NCBI GenBank assembly: GCA_001179505.1 | Contig: CDMY01000326.1 | Coordinates: 1 to 58,346, forward strand | Reading direction: 5' to 3' | DNA: 58,346 bases | Source of the DNA: Vitrella brassicaformis | Taxonomy: Eukaryota; Sar; Vitrellaceae | Shown: piece by piece, positions 20,188 through 31,657 of the stretch | Layout: every line of letters begins with the position of its first letter | Numbering within the stretch: position 1 is the stretch's first letter | Notes under the pieces: generated by a model | What the model saw: the letters and a program-made list of their open reading frames with translations, nothing else | Databases searched by the model: none | What the model was told of the DNA's origin: nothing | Translations under genes and position numbers: made by a program

Positions 20188-22563
20188 TCAGTCCTCCTCT
20201 TCCATGGCTTCCTCGATGAGCTCCACGATGATGCTGCCCAGCCCGCCCTTTCCCTCGCCCCCCTCCAGCATACGCGCCACCTGCTGCCCATACGCCTCTA
20301 TCGCGCCCTCCACCACGCCCCTGCCCGATGCCACAAACACACCTGTAAGGACACATCAGCCAGCCAGGAAGCAACAGAGAGGAGAGAGTGATCGATTGAT
20401 TCGATTCATGCATCCATTCATTCAGACTGCGGCGACAAGGCCGACGTACCTGCCAGTCTGCGTGTGAATGCCGTCCACAAAGGCGCCCCCCTCATCTGCT
20501 CGTCGCCCAGCCCCCCCAGCCGCCCCGCCAGCCACGACGTCGCCATGGACCCGATAGACGATTCCGTCACGTTGGGCGCGGACAGGAACTCCTCGGCCTG
20601 GTCGATGGTGAAGCCCATAAAGGACGAGAGGCTGTTTTCAAATGACGGCCACTCAGCGTCGTCGGCCAGCGATGCCGCCATGCCGTGGACGGCCTTGAGA
20701 ACCGATCCCTTGGCCGTGTACAGCGCCGAGACAATTGACGGCGGGGCGGGGGGGTCTCGAGCAGCAAAGGCTGATATCCCTCTCGCGCCATCTCGCAGCA
20801 GCGACCGCCGTTGCGAGATGAGCATGAGGGCCGTCGAGGCTGCATTGGTCGCCATGACGTCTCTGGTCTCCTGCTGGATGCGAGGCACGATGAACGAGGT
20901 GAGCAGGGGGCCCACAGAGGCCGGGGCGAGCGTGTCGACCAGACTCTGCATGATCCGCCGGACCCCCCCGTCGGTCACGTCGGTCACGAGGCGCATGAAG
21001 GTGCCCCATCCCTTGTTGCGCTTGAGGCAGTCACGCGCCAGCCGGTCTATGACCGTATTCACCATTGACACACCCGTAGCCATCATGCCCTTCTGCACAT
21101 TACCACTGCCGGTCAGGGACTCCACGGCGGCCGACTGGACGAAGCTGCCGAGGTTGTTGGTGAATGACGGCCAGAAGGGCATCTTGTCCATGCCCATCTG
21201 CTGGCCCACACTCTGCACCATGCCACTCGCCAGGCGGTCGATGACGCGCCCGTTGCCGCTTTCCATCAGGCCGGCAGCCCGGCCCAGGAAGAGACCCATG
21301 AGTGAGTCGCCTTTGCCCTGGGCGGTCCATCTGTTGGCGAGGTGGTCGAGCATCTTGTTGAGTGGCGTCTGGGTGCCGGTAGGCGGCCGTGCGTGTGGCG
21401 CGCCAGTAGGAGTGGGTGGGAGGGTGGGGAAGGGCAATGGCGTGGAGGTGGTGGCTGGCACGGCGGGGGAATGGGGGGCTGACGAATCAACAGACACAGA
21501 GCAACAGAGGGAGAGAAAGAGGGTTACGATCGTGTGGTATGTGATGTATGTTGTGGCTGGCTGCCTGGCTGGCTGGCTGGCTGACCTTGCCCTCCTCCAG
21601 AAAGGGCCGCCTCGGCCTCCTTCCTGCATTGGCTCTCACTCTTGCCGTTCCGCGCCAACACCTGCGATGAAAAACACCCTGGACACACACAAACCGACAC
21701 AACACAAAACACAAGACAACACAACACAACACAACACACATCATCATCCAAGGGCATTTCATTCCCTCCCACCGACCCCATCCATCTCTCTCCCTCCCTC
21801 CTCTCTAACCCTGCATATTCGGCGTGCCGCAGCGTGTCCCATCGCCGACATATCGGCACACATACAGCCTCTTGCCGACATTGACGCCACACCCCAACTT
21901 GGCGGCGCCCTTCCACACCATGGCCGTGAAGTGGCCCGTCGACCCGCTAAACCCGCGGCCCGGCCGCCACATCCTCACCTCGCTGTACCAATCACGCGTG
22001 GCCGATGCGGCGCTCTGGTGGCCGAGAGCGAGGTTCTCACCTGCAGGCACCACACAGATAGGTGAGAGAGTGGGGGAGGGGGGCAGGTGTGGTGTGTACC
22101 TGCCGGTCCTGCGCATGGTTTGAGGCTGTATGAGGATGAGTGCTGGAACTGCCCTCTGTTGGCGTGTTCCTGGGCTGACGCTGCCACACACGTGTCGTAC
22201 TGCAGGAAAGGGGCGCTGTGCATACACCGATACGTGTTGTGAGCCTGAACCAACACACACAGAGAGAAGGAGAAGATGGCGCGTCCACGGACTCTCTCTC
22301 CCACCCTCCCTGGCCACCCACCCTCCCACACCACCCACCAGCAGGAACTCCTTGGCTGTGGCGTCTATCTGAGTTTCCTGGCCACTCGTCGTTGAGCTTC
22401 TCGAGTTTGTGAGAAAGGCGGCATGGTTATAGTTCTGCTGTCGGGGCCATGGCGAGTAGTAGCTGCTGCCGCTGCCGCTGTAGTAGGGCAGCTGCAGCCG
22501 GGGCAGCTGCGCCATTGCGGCGGCAGCCAGGGAGGAGAGGATGATGATGGGGAGGATGGCCAT
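20188..22563 (-). CDS. Secreted CAP-domain (SCP/PR-1) protein with large unknown C-terminal region
   Basis: The start at 22563 gives a signal peptide (MAILPIIILSSLAAAAMAQL). The CAP domain then follows over several exons: AHNTYRCMHSAPFLQYDTCVAASAQEHANRGQFQHSSS, ENLALGHQSA, DWYSEV, the CAP1 signature GHFTAMVWKGAAKLGCGV, and YVCRYVGDGTRCG as a CAP2-like stretch. Both cavity His residues and the Glu of ENLA are present. After a Pro/Thr linker comes a helical region of about 350 residues with no family I know. It contains a repeated W-x-x-F-x-x-x-L pattern (FWPSFTNNLGSF, GWGTFMRLV, EWPSFENSLSSF, LWTAFTRRLAG). The last exon ends IIVELIEEAMEEED. CAP proteins are extracellular and bind lipids or sterols in several lineages. 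Confidence 0.85.
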
Positions 22564-22981
22564 CAGCTAGTGACACGAGTGGATGAAACGGATCGAGGGA
22601 GGGGAGATCTACGGGACTATGGGGATGGAATCGTTGTGGAGCGCTTGGGAGCGTTGAAATTGATGTGCGTCTGCTGCGCGTCAACCCCGTTTTTCACGCG
22701 CCCTAAGCCGCATCTGCGAGCTTAGACTTGCCATCATTCAAGCAACGAATCCTCCCCGCAGCAGCAGTGAGTCTTTTGGTCGTGAGCAGATGAGGTGCAG
22801 ATCAACAATGAGTCAGATGCCGAGTGAGTGTGGATCTGACGAAGATGCAGTGGGGAGGAAACGGCGCAGGAGGCGGACAGATGACGGCAGATCAACACGG
22901 GCCAGGTAAGAAAGAAGAGCGGAAGACTGTCACTGATCTGCTCATCTTTCTCCCAATTGATTCAGGTCTGTGTGTGATGCC
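22564..22981. promoter_or_regulatory. Divergent region, CAP gene / GNAT gene, with possible 5' exon
   Basis: It contains the start signals for both genes. An ATG at 22808 opens a short frame (rich in Arg and Lys) that could splice at gtaagaaag near 22909 to ttcag at 22965, in phase with the GNAT frame. It is either a 5' leader exon or an alternative N-terminus. Confidence 0.45.
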
Positions 22982-25328
22982 ATGCATCTTTGCCCCCGCC
23001 CCTTTGTGCTGCTGCTCATGGCCCTGCAGCTGCAGCTGCTCCATGCGTCGTCATGGGCGTTCCTTTCCACCCCCTCCCCCTCCCCCTCCCCCTCCCCTCC
23101 ATCTTGCATCGACGTCAGACAGCCGTGCCCATCAAGGCCAAGGCGGCGGCTCTTCATGGCCGCCCATCGTGACGTCAAAGCGAGTGGTGCTGGTGGTGGT
23201 GTGGTCATGAAGACGCCATCGAAGGAGCGGATTGACACGAGCAACGTGACGGCACTGAGGGAGATACCCAGGACCACTGCCCGGGGTGAGTGAGATAGAC
23301 ATGGCCATGGAAGGAAGCGTGTGATGGAGAAGATGCACATACATGCGATGAATGTGTGTGTGTGGCGTGCTTCGTTGCAGGCGACGGTCGGCTAATATGG
23401 TGTGATGAGGACATCGGCTTGATGCGTTTGCGTGAGGGCCGCAGGAGCGACATCAGGCGGGTGGCGGACTTGATAGTGGATGAGTTCCAGGGGCCCTTCA
23501 GCTGGCTGCAGCTCCTTGCAGGCCGAAGGGTGAGCCCCCCCCCCCCCCCCCCCCCCCCCACACACACACANNNNNNNNNNNNNNNNNNNNNNNNNNNNNN
23601 NNNNNNNNNNNNNNNNNNNNNNNNNNNNNNNNNNNNNNNNNNNNNNNNNNNNNNNNNNNNNNNNNNNNNNNNNNNNNNNNNNNNNNNNNNNNNNNNNNNN
23701 NNNNNNNNNNNNNNNNNNNNNNNNNNNNNNNNNNNNNNNNNNNNNNNNNNNNNNNNNNNNNNNNNNNNNNNNNNNNNNNNNNNNNNNNNNNNNNNNNNNN
23801 NNNNNNNNNNNNNNNNNNNNNNNNNNNNNNNNNNNNNNNNNNNNNNNNNNNNNNNNNNNNNNNNNNNNNNCCCCACACACACACACATGGCCCATGATGC
23901 TTCCGTATATGCAGGCAGGTGCAGTGGCCCTTTTCTCGCTGGGCATCAACGAGAACCTCTTTTCATCCAGATCCTCCTCAGCCACCCCGTCAGTCAGCAA
24001 CCCCATCCCTCTGCAGCCCAACCGAGACAGATTCGGCTCACGGCCGTCCCCCCTGCCGCCATCCGACCTGCGGAGGCACCACGTGCTGCTGGTGATAGAC
24101 GAGGAGAGGACCCGTGCGGCCCAGTGGATCAAGGAGGTGGTCACGGGCAGGCGGCCGGAGGGGAAGGACGTCATCCGCAGGGGCGTGCCTGAGCCGCCAC
24201 GTGAGAGGAGAGAGGGAGATAGATGCATGCATGTGGACCAACGGCTCTGTCCAACCATTGCTGCTGCTGTTTTGTCTGTGGTGTGGCGGTCACCGTGCAG
24301 TGTTGGGCTGCATCGAGCTCGGCTTGGCGGAGAGGCCCAACCTTGAAGGAGGGGTGTGTTCAGACAGCACACAGCCACAAACACACACACGAGGCTATCA
24401 ATCAAACAATGCGATCATTCATTGTGTGCTTAAAATTGCAGCGGGAGATGTCGTGGCGAGAGGTGCTCGAGCTGACAATTCGCTCGCCCGGCCACGGCCA
24501 GACCACCCAGAGCTTCTTCACCACCATCGACAACCCGTCGCAGCCAGCGTGGACCCAGGTGCTGGGTGAGGAGGAGCCCGACGCGCTGGACGAGAGGGTG
24601 ACGGTGCTGGAGAGGGGGGACAGCGGGATGGGGTGGCGGATGATTGACAACAAGACACTCGGCAAAGGTCAGTCAGATGAAAAGAAAAGGTGTGAAGTGC
24701 GCGTGTGACATCATGCCTGCGTGGATGCAGTTCAGCGTGAGCTGAACGAGATGGGCATCACCCGCTCCAAGAAATACCTTGCCTACTTCGCCAATCTCGC
24801 CGTCGCCCCACACGCAAGAAGGAAGTATGTGAGCAGGAGCAACACGTCCACTCACCGCATAGAAAGACACTCACACACACACGCCCCATGTGTGTATTGT
24901 GTGTCTGCAGAGGCCTGGGCACCCTGCTGCTGGACGAGTGTGAGCGCTATGCCCGCCAGTGGGGCTACGACGGCCTGTGGCTGTGCGTGGAGCGGTCCAA
25001 CCGCTCCGGGCGGTCATTATACGTCCGGCAAGGCTATCGCCTTAAGGCCGTCGAGGTCATCAAGCGGCCACACAGCAAGCGCGTCACACTGGGGGGCCTC
25101 TTCTACGAGAAGAAGATCAGCAAGCGGCGACCGATAAAGGGGGAGCATCGTCACGATGACGATGGGGGGGAGAAGGAGAGCATCCTGGAAGCTGTGGGGA
25201 ATGTGCCTCTAGCCAAGGAGGCCTTGATGGGGGTGTCCTGGTCGCTGCGGCCGATGAGCAAGGAGGACCAGCAGCAGCAGAAGCAGCAGCAGCAGACAGT
25301 GGGCAACAAAGAGGGAGGGAACAAGTAG
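22982..25328 (+). CDS. GNAT-family N-acetyltransferase, probably plastid-targeted
   Basis: It transfers acetyl from acetyl-CoA to an amino group. The acetyl-CoA loop is RRRGLGTLLLDECERYA, made by splicing a 3'-end exon (AYFANLAVAPHARR) to the next exon near 24910. Then come GYDGLWLCVERSNRSGRSLYVRQGYRL, the usual C-terminal GNAT strands. The N-terminus MHLCPRPFVLLLMALQLQLLHASSWAFLSTPS reads as a signal peptide with an aromatic residue just after the likely cleavage site, then Ser/Pro-rich transit-like sequence. That is the bipartite plastid leader of algae with complex plastids. The part with GDGRLIWCDEDIGLMRLREGRRSDIRRVADLIVDEF starts the fold. A 300-N gap lies in an intron. Plant plastid GNATs acetylate Lys and protein N-termini; the substrate here is unknown. 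The tail is rich in Gln and Lys. Confidence 0.8.
23535..23888. other. Assembly gap of 300 N with C-run and CA-repeat flanks
   Basis: A C run and (CA)n precede N at 23571-23870, and CCC(CA)n follows. It lies in a GNAT intron that starts at gtgagcccc. Confidence 0.95.
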
Positions 25329-25690
25329 GGTGTGAGCAATGAGCATTTCGGAGGATATAAATGTCTGTGTGGTGGGGCTTTTTGGTCGGTCGATTGCACA
25401 CAAGACACAACGAATGATTCGATGCATCGATCGGGAAACGTTCCCGACGTGATGAATGAATGACTTACTTGTGTCTTATCTCTGCATTGCCTATCTCATC
25501 TTGATTCATGCCTGCTTGTAGCTGAAAGAGGGTCGGCGAAAGAGAGATCCTTATTCGGACAACCTGGCCGGCATTTTGTTTACCTTTGCGGCCCTCTTCT
25601 GAGAGTTGACGCGCCTAATTGATTGCTCTTGGAGTTCTGGCTGCCCCCGCTCCATCCGTCCATCCATTCTCTCCACGTGCCGCCACCTCG
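25329..25690. other. Intergenic region, GNAT gene to unknown small gene
   Basis: No gene seen. A small inverted repeat (TCGGGAA-acg-TTCCCGA, 25431-25447) lies about 100 bases after the GNAT stop. Confidence 0.5.
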
Positions 25691-26647
25691 ATGGACACGA
25701 CCACCACCGCCACAGCAGATGCCACCATGGTGCCGCGACAGAAGGGCAAGAGCAGGGGCGGCAGCAAGCAGGACAAGGCACACGAGAAGCGGCTCAAGGA
25801 GGTGCTCAAGGAGATCCGCGACGCCAACAGACCAAACGAGCCGAACGCCATCGGTACATGTTGGACGACGCCATCCACACACACACACAGATGGATGGAT
25901 GGATGGCAGATTTGCAGGGCATCTACAGTGAGCCTGTGGAGGTGGTGTATGGCGACGAGGAGATGGAGCACATCCACCGGCAGATGAAGCGCGAGATCGT
26001 GTACCCCTACAGCTCACTCATACTCTGCAACGCCGAGCAGTACGCCACCGGCGCGGGTCCGTCAGCCATCCACACACACATACACAATGAAGGGGATGGT
26101 CACAGTGTTGCCCTGTCCACGGTGGGTGAGGTGTGTTGATGTGTTCTGGTGGGTGTGGTGTGTTGATGTGTGCATGTGGTTCGGTTCATTGGTGCCGATG
26201 TACAGGTTTGAAGGACTTTGAGAAGGTGCGGGGCGCTAAGGGCGATGACGACACACGCTGCATGGCAATCGCCGTCAAGGCATCACACGCGGTGCACATA
26301 CACACACACCATCTCTCTCTCTCTCTCTCTCTCTCCATCGGTGGCGCAAACACACACACGGACTCTTCTCCCTCTGTGTGGGCTGAGTGAGCAGTCTGTG
26401 GGCATCAGTCGCGGCGACATCGAGCAGCAGCTGCACGCCTTCAAAAGTGGCAAATTGTGCGGCAAGGAGCTCCCCAACGGAGACACTAAGTCAGTGAGCG
26501 AGCGACTGAGCCGGGGAAAAACCTGTGATGTGATGCGATCGATGTGTGTATGTGTGTGTGTGTGTTGTGTTTAGGTATTTGGTGAGCGCTGCGCGTGAGG
26601 CGTGCGGGCGGTACCGACTCACTTACACGAGGACAGCTACTGACTGA
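25691..26647 (+). CDS. Unrecognised small basic protein, five exons
   Basis: The start at 25691 (MDTTTTATADATMVPRQKGKSRGGSKQDKAHEKRLKEVLKEIRDANRP) is followed by an exon with LQGIYSEPVEVVYGDEEMEHIHRQMKREIVYPYSSLILCNAEQYATGA. Then come LKDFEKVRGAKGDDDTRCMAIAVKASHA, then SVGISRGDIEQQLHAFKSGKLCGKELPNGDT, and last KYLVSAAREACGRYRLTYTRTATD. The exons join in phase with GT-AG introns, which supports a real gene. The product is roughly 190 residues, Lys/Arg-rich at the N-terminus, with no signal peptide or membrane segment. I do not recognise the family. Confidence 0.6.
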
Positions 26648-27271
26648 ATGACAGGACGGACCAATGACACCACAGACTCGGGTGTGGTGTGCAGTGCACA
26701 CGATGTTTTCAATCGAACGTAGTCATGAGCTGCGCACCGATGTGCCTGTCTGTCTGCTCGTCTGTCGATGTGTGTGCAGCGCTACTCGTGACCTGACCGT
26801 GTCGGTCATCGATCTCACCCCATGATCGCATCGCATCAAGAACGTGTGCGCCCCCACTTCTGTATAGAACCCCCCTCTCCCTCTCCCTCTCCCTCCTTCG
26901 TGTGGTCGCGTGTGAGTGGGTGTGGGTGTGGGAGTGCGCATGACGGACGACACAGACACAGCAAGAGAAATCAGTGCGTGAAGAGGCAGAACAGCACAGC
27001 ACAGCAGCACCCGAGTCCCTCCCTACAGCGGTGTGCACTGCATGAGTATGCTCGTTGTGTGTGAGTGAATTGTATAGTCGCCATGGCATGGAGGGATGGA
27101 CATGGCCGTGCGATTCGAAGACCGATCGGTCAGTCCAGTCAAGTCATCGCATCAGCCAACTGTCCTGCGTGTCGTCCCACCAACACACGCACATAAACGC
27201 AATAAATGCTCCAACAGCCACCACACACACCCCGAGCTCACACACGCCGGGCTCACTCACAGCACAGCTTG
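26648..27271. other. Convergent intergenic region
   Basis: CT- and GT-rich low-complexity sequence between two stop codons. No gene supported. Confidence 0.55.
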
Positions 27272-29492
27272 CTATCGCTCGCCGAGCATGTTCTCCGGCT
27301 TAACCCAGAGATCGAATTGCTCCTCGGTGACGTGGCCGAGCGCCACGGCCGCCTCGCGGAGAGTGGTGCCCGTCGCATGGGCGTGCAGCGCTATCTTGGA
27401 CGCCTTGTCATACCTATCAGGGACACAACACACACAGTGACACAGAGTGACACACACACAGACGGTGGGGTGAATGGAATGGTCTCTCTTTCTCTCTCTC
27501 TCTGTGTGTGTCAGATACCCAATGTGTGGGTTGAGTGCAGTGACGAGCATGAGTGACTCCCGCAGCAGCTGGTCCACCCGCTGCTTGTTGCACTCGATGC
27601 CCTTGACGCACTTGTCGGCCAGCGAGCGGGAGGCGTCGGCCAGCAGCCGGATGGACCGCAGCACGTTGGACGCTATCACCGGCTTGAACACTGTTCAAAC
27701 AGATCACATGACAGACACATCAATGTGTGTGGGGCCGGGGGAAATGGCGTGTTGTGTCCCTACCGTTGAGCTGCATATGGCCATTGCTGCCGGCGATGGT
27801 GACGGCTGTGTGGTTGCCCATCACCTCACAGCACACCATCGTCACCGCCTCGCCTGTCGATTGGCACACAGACGAGACGACACACTCGTGAAGTGATATA
27901 ATGCCATCCACGTATTATCGTCCGTGTGGCTGTGATGTGCTCTTGGCACACACACACACATCAGACGCACACTAAGCACATTAATGAATTACATTGTGTG
28001 GGGTTGACTTTGCCGGGCATGATGGAGCTGCCGGGCTCGTTGGCCGGCAGCTGCAGCTCGCCAATGCCGCAGCGGGGGCCGCTGCCCAACAAACTGAACT
28101 CACACACATAACAGACACACATCTATCCGTCCATTCATCGCAAATAACATATCGACATACCGACATACCGGATGTCATTGGCGATCTTCATGAGTGACGT
28201 GGCTGTGGCATTGAGGGCGCCGTGCAGCTCCACCAGGGCGTCGTGACACGCCAGCGCCTCAAACTACACACACACACACACACACACGATGACGGGCACA
28301 CGACCGTCCATCCATCCACTCTTCGAGTCGATGCGTGTGTCGTGGGTAGGGTGAATGAGTGGAAGAGCCCTCCGCTCACCTCATCTCACCTTGTTCTCGG
28401 CCGTGACGAATGGCAATTCCGTCTCCCTCGCAACCTCAGCCTAAACACACAGAGGGATGGATGGTCTTGGTCTTTCTCTCTCCGTCTCTCCGACACGCAC
28501 ACACACATACAGCGAATTCCTCCGGGAATGCCTTGTAGCAGTTGATGCCCGTCCCCACCGCCGTGCCGCCCTGCGCTAACGCCATGACGTCCTGCAGGCC
28601 CCGCTGCACCCGGACCACCGAGTTGTCAACCTGACACAAACACCCCCACAGCACAGAGAGAGAGAGAGAGGGGTGACGGATGGAATGGATGTGTGGATGC
28701 GTTTCTGTCTGTATGGGCCGACCAGACCTACCTGTTTTCTGTAGGCTGAGAACTCGTCGCCCAGTGTGAGCGGCGTCGCATCCTGTCCGACGCAAACGGA
28801 CGGTGGGGCGTACAGTACACCGTGTGTGGGTATGTGTCATCCATCACTCACATAAGTACTTGCCTGCATGTGTGTGCGTCCGATCTTGACAACCGACTTG
28901 AACTCCTCCTCCTTGGCCCACAGACTCGCCGCAAAATGCTACGGTGGACACACACAACACACCGGGGGCGGGCAGGGCACCACACCTGCATTCATTGCAT
29001 GTGTTGTGTGTGCAGTGCACACCAGGTCCGATCTAGCTAGGCACTCACTGACCTGTAGAGCAGGGATCAGGCGGCGATGACACTCCACGGCAGCAGCGAC
29101 GTGCATCGCTGACACACAGACACCACACACACACATAAACAAGGAGGGGGCGGACTAACTAGAGAGAGTGTGGCAGAAGAGTGTAGCGTGCCCACACACC
29201 CACAGGCAGACGCACAGGTACTCACCTGTGGGGAAGGTGTCGTTAGACGACTGAGCGTGGTTGCAGTGGTCGTTGGGGTGGATGGGCGACTTGGTGCCCA
29301 GCGGCTGGCCCAGCAACTCGTTGCCGATGTTGCTCAACACCTCATTCTGCACACACACATTCACACACACATACACAGGGGGAGAGGGGATGGATGGACG
29401 TCGGGCCTGCCCATCCCATACATCCCCTCTCTCACAACGCAACGCCCCATACCATGTTCATATTCGACTGAGTGCCGGAGCCGGTCTGCCTG

Positions 29493-29525
<33 letters not shown>

Positions 29526-30203
29526 CAATACACACAAGGCCTCCCTCCCTCCCTCCCTCCCTCCCTGGCTCAGGCAGGCAGGCAGGCAGGCAGTCAGGCA
29601 GTGACTCACTGACCAGACGACCAAGGGGAACTGGTCCATCATGCTCTCCTCATTCAGCACCCTGTCGGCCGCACGCACTATCGCACCAGCCACCTTGGAG
29701 TCGATCTTCCCGTGCTTGCCATTCACACGCGCGGCACATCTACACACACACACACACACAGACAGAGAGAGAGAGAGAGAGAGACCCACAGAGAGAAGGA
29801 ACGGCACCTCACGCAGCGGAACACGCGCAGACACACACAGCCAGCTCACTTCTTGACGGTTGCGAGTGCCGTGATGAGCGGCCGCGGCATTCGCTCGTTG
29901 TCGGATATGCGAAAGTTATCCAGAGAGCGCTGCGTCTGCGCGCCCCAGTACCTATGGCCAACATAACACATGAATGAGCGTGAGGAGTCCATTCACACGC
30001 ATCCTCACGCAGCACGCCCTTATCACTCTCCCTCACTTGTCGGCCGGCACCTCCACCTCTCCCAAAGAGTCCTTCTCCACGCGGAATGACGACATCGACC
30101 GCAATGATTCACAGCACCGAGATCTATGAGAGGCGTGGAACCCTGACAGCACACCAAGACGAGAAGGCTCCGACAAGAATGGCTTGTAGCGATGAAGCCA
30201 CAT
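27272..30203 (-). CDS. FH: Fumarate hydratase, class II
   Basis: It hydrates fumarate to L-malate in the TCA cycle. More than ten exons, all class II landmarks in order: [36 protein letters not shown], the active-site loop [65 protein letters not shown], and the signature [12 protein letters not shown]. The C-terminal part has [34 protein letters not shown] and ends [17 protein letters not shown]. The N-terminus from 30203 ([34 protein letters not shown]) is basic and lacks acids over its first residues apart from one Glu, as in a mitochondrial presequence. An ATG at 30293 in the same frame would extend it. The sequence reads as complete and active. Confidence 0.93.
29744..29784 (-). repeat. 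Compound (CA)n(GA)n tract in fumarase intron
   Basis: Read on the coding strand this is (CT)n followed by (GT)n and then the acceptor, the same layout as in other introns of the window. Confidence 0.85.
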
Positions 30204-30389
30204 CGGGGAGATCTGCCGTCGCGCGATCTGTTGGGCGATGGCGCGTCTCAAATGGGGGCCGATCTGCTTGCTTTCCCCAGGACGAATTCGCAAGGGAAAC
30301 GAATTCGTCCTTCTTTCTGCCGTCGGTGGTCTGTCCGTGAAGGCGAAGTAGCGAACGAACGCAGCGCATCGACGTCTGCAGTGTGAGAC
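30204..30389. promoter_or_regulatory. Divergent promoter region, fumarase / PLAC8-like gene
   Basis: 186 bases between opposed ATG codons, containing a strong inverted repeat at 30279-30311. Confidence 0.5.
30279..30311. repeat. Perfect 12-bp inverted repeat in divergent promoter
   Basis: Arms AGGACGAATTCG (30279-30290) and CGAATTCGTCCT (30300-30311) flank a 9-base loop. Each arm also holds the short palindrome CGAATTCG, so it may be a binding site for a dimeric factor. Confidence 0.85.
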
Positions 30390-31311
30390 ATGGGGAGGAT
30401 GGCGAAGGTCTCTGTTGACTTGGAAGCTGGTCCCGCCCTGCCGCTGCCGTCCGTCGCGCTGTCGCCAAGGAACAGACAGACCTGGTCACACCGATGGAGC
30501 GACCGCCTCTTCGAGCGCCACACCCATCCGCTCTCCTGTCTGCTGGGCCTCTCCATCCGGCCGTCCCTGGCGCATTTCAAGGCGTGGACTGTAAAGAAGC
30601 TGGCCGTATCGTCTTACAGGCGGACGCTGCTGACGCTGCTGCTACTGCAGGTGCTGGGAGCGGCGGCGATTGTGGTGTCGCTGTTCTTGGAGCCCCTGTC
30701 TGTGGGGCAGCTGGTGGTCGTTGGGGTGGGGGGGCTGTGTCTGCTGGGATTTGTGGCCGTCAACCAATACTACAGGAGGAAGATCAGGGAGTAAGTAGGC
30801 GGCCGATCGCTCTCTCTGGTGTGCATCTCTCCCTTTCCTTTTGCTTGTCTGTCTTGTCTGTCTGTGTGTGAAATGAATGTGCAGCTTCTACAACATCCCT
30901 GAAAGCGACATGTGCGACGACTTCTGCTGCGTCCTCTGCTGCGGACCATGGTAAACCTTTTCCCTCCTGCCCACACACACAGGCACACGCATTTGCCTCT
31001 CTCCTTCCCTATCTCTCTTCAGCACCATTTTGCAAGAGTATCGGCATCTGCTGCGTGCCCTCTCGTATAAGAAGGACAAGCGGCGCCGGTCGTCGCCTCA
31101 AGGCTTTGAGCGAATGGGGCGGACGGGGCTCATCATGGTGCCGCTCAACAAGGGCTCTGGCAGTGCCATTATTGGTAGCGGCACCACCGTTGCTAGTGGC
31201 GGGAGCGGCGAAAGCAATGGGCCGGGGCTTGGGGTGGGGCTGGGGATCTCTTCAAAAGGGTCGAGAGTTAGTGCTGCGCCTTCTGTGAGGTTCAGTATGA
31301 CAGAACTCTGA
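30390..31311 (+). CDS. PLAC8-like Cys-rich membrane protein
   Basis: Three exons, start at 30390 (a second ATG follows at 30399). An N-terminal polar region of about 70 residues is followed by two membrane segments (TLLTLLLLQVLGAAAIVVSLFL and QLVVVGVGGLCLLGFVAV). Then come the basic stretch QYYRRKIRE and a short Cys cluster (FYNIPESDMCDDFCCVLCCGPCTILQEYRHL). The R-x-x-I/L-R-x-x-Y/F-x-I...C-C...C-x-x-x-Q-E layout is that of the PLAC8 family, whose plant and yeast members act in cell size control and metal or calcium transport at the plasma membrane. Here the Cys cluster follows rather than overlaps the hydrophobic part. The C-terminal tail is Gly/Ser-rich. Function not certain. Confidence 0.7.
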
Positions 31312-31657
31312 TGAATAAGGATACGTCATTGATCGACAGACACCACAGAGCGAGAGGCGCACAGAGGTCCTGGCAGACCCAGGGACGCATGCCTCAGCGC
31401 CAAGAGTAGCAGCACGGGCATGTAGCATCTTCACACACACACGTCAGGAGGGCTGAGTGCTGAGAACGACTGATGACAAATGCAGTGGACTCGCAATGCA
31501 TTGGACCAGCGGCAAACTATGCCGGGCCGAAGAGACAGAGACATAGAAAGAGAGAGAGAGAGAGAGCGCGAAAAAAAGCCTCAGAGAGAGAGCAGCAACA
31601 GGCCGTGTGCGGGCAATAGCTACCACAACCAATTGCAGCCAACAGCAAGGGCACTAC
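31312..31657. other. Convergent intergenic region, PLAC8-like / HYDIN
   Basis: Holds a (GA)n run near 31549-31567. No gene seen. Confidence 0.55.

Noticed and set aside
20464-22065. 533-codon open frame on the + strand opposite the CAP gene
   Set aside because: It is antisense to clearly coding exons, spans introns of the real gene, and has no recognisable domain; GC-rich coding DNA often leaves the opposite strand open.
25431-25447. 7-bp inverted repeat after the GNAT gene as a terminator
   Set aside because: Too short to stand out, and this kind of terminator is not used by nuclear mRNA genes.
29344-29610. Regular CA, CCCT and GGCA runs as a possible CRISPR-like array
   Set aside because: They are simple microsatellites in fumarase introns with no spaced unique segments.
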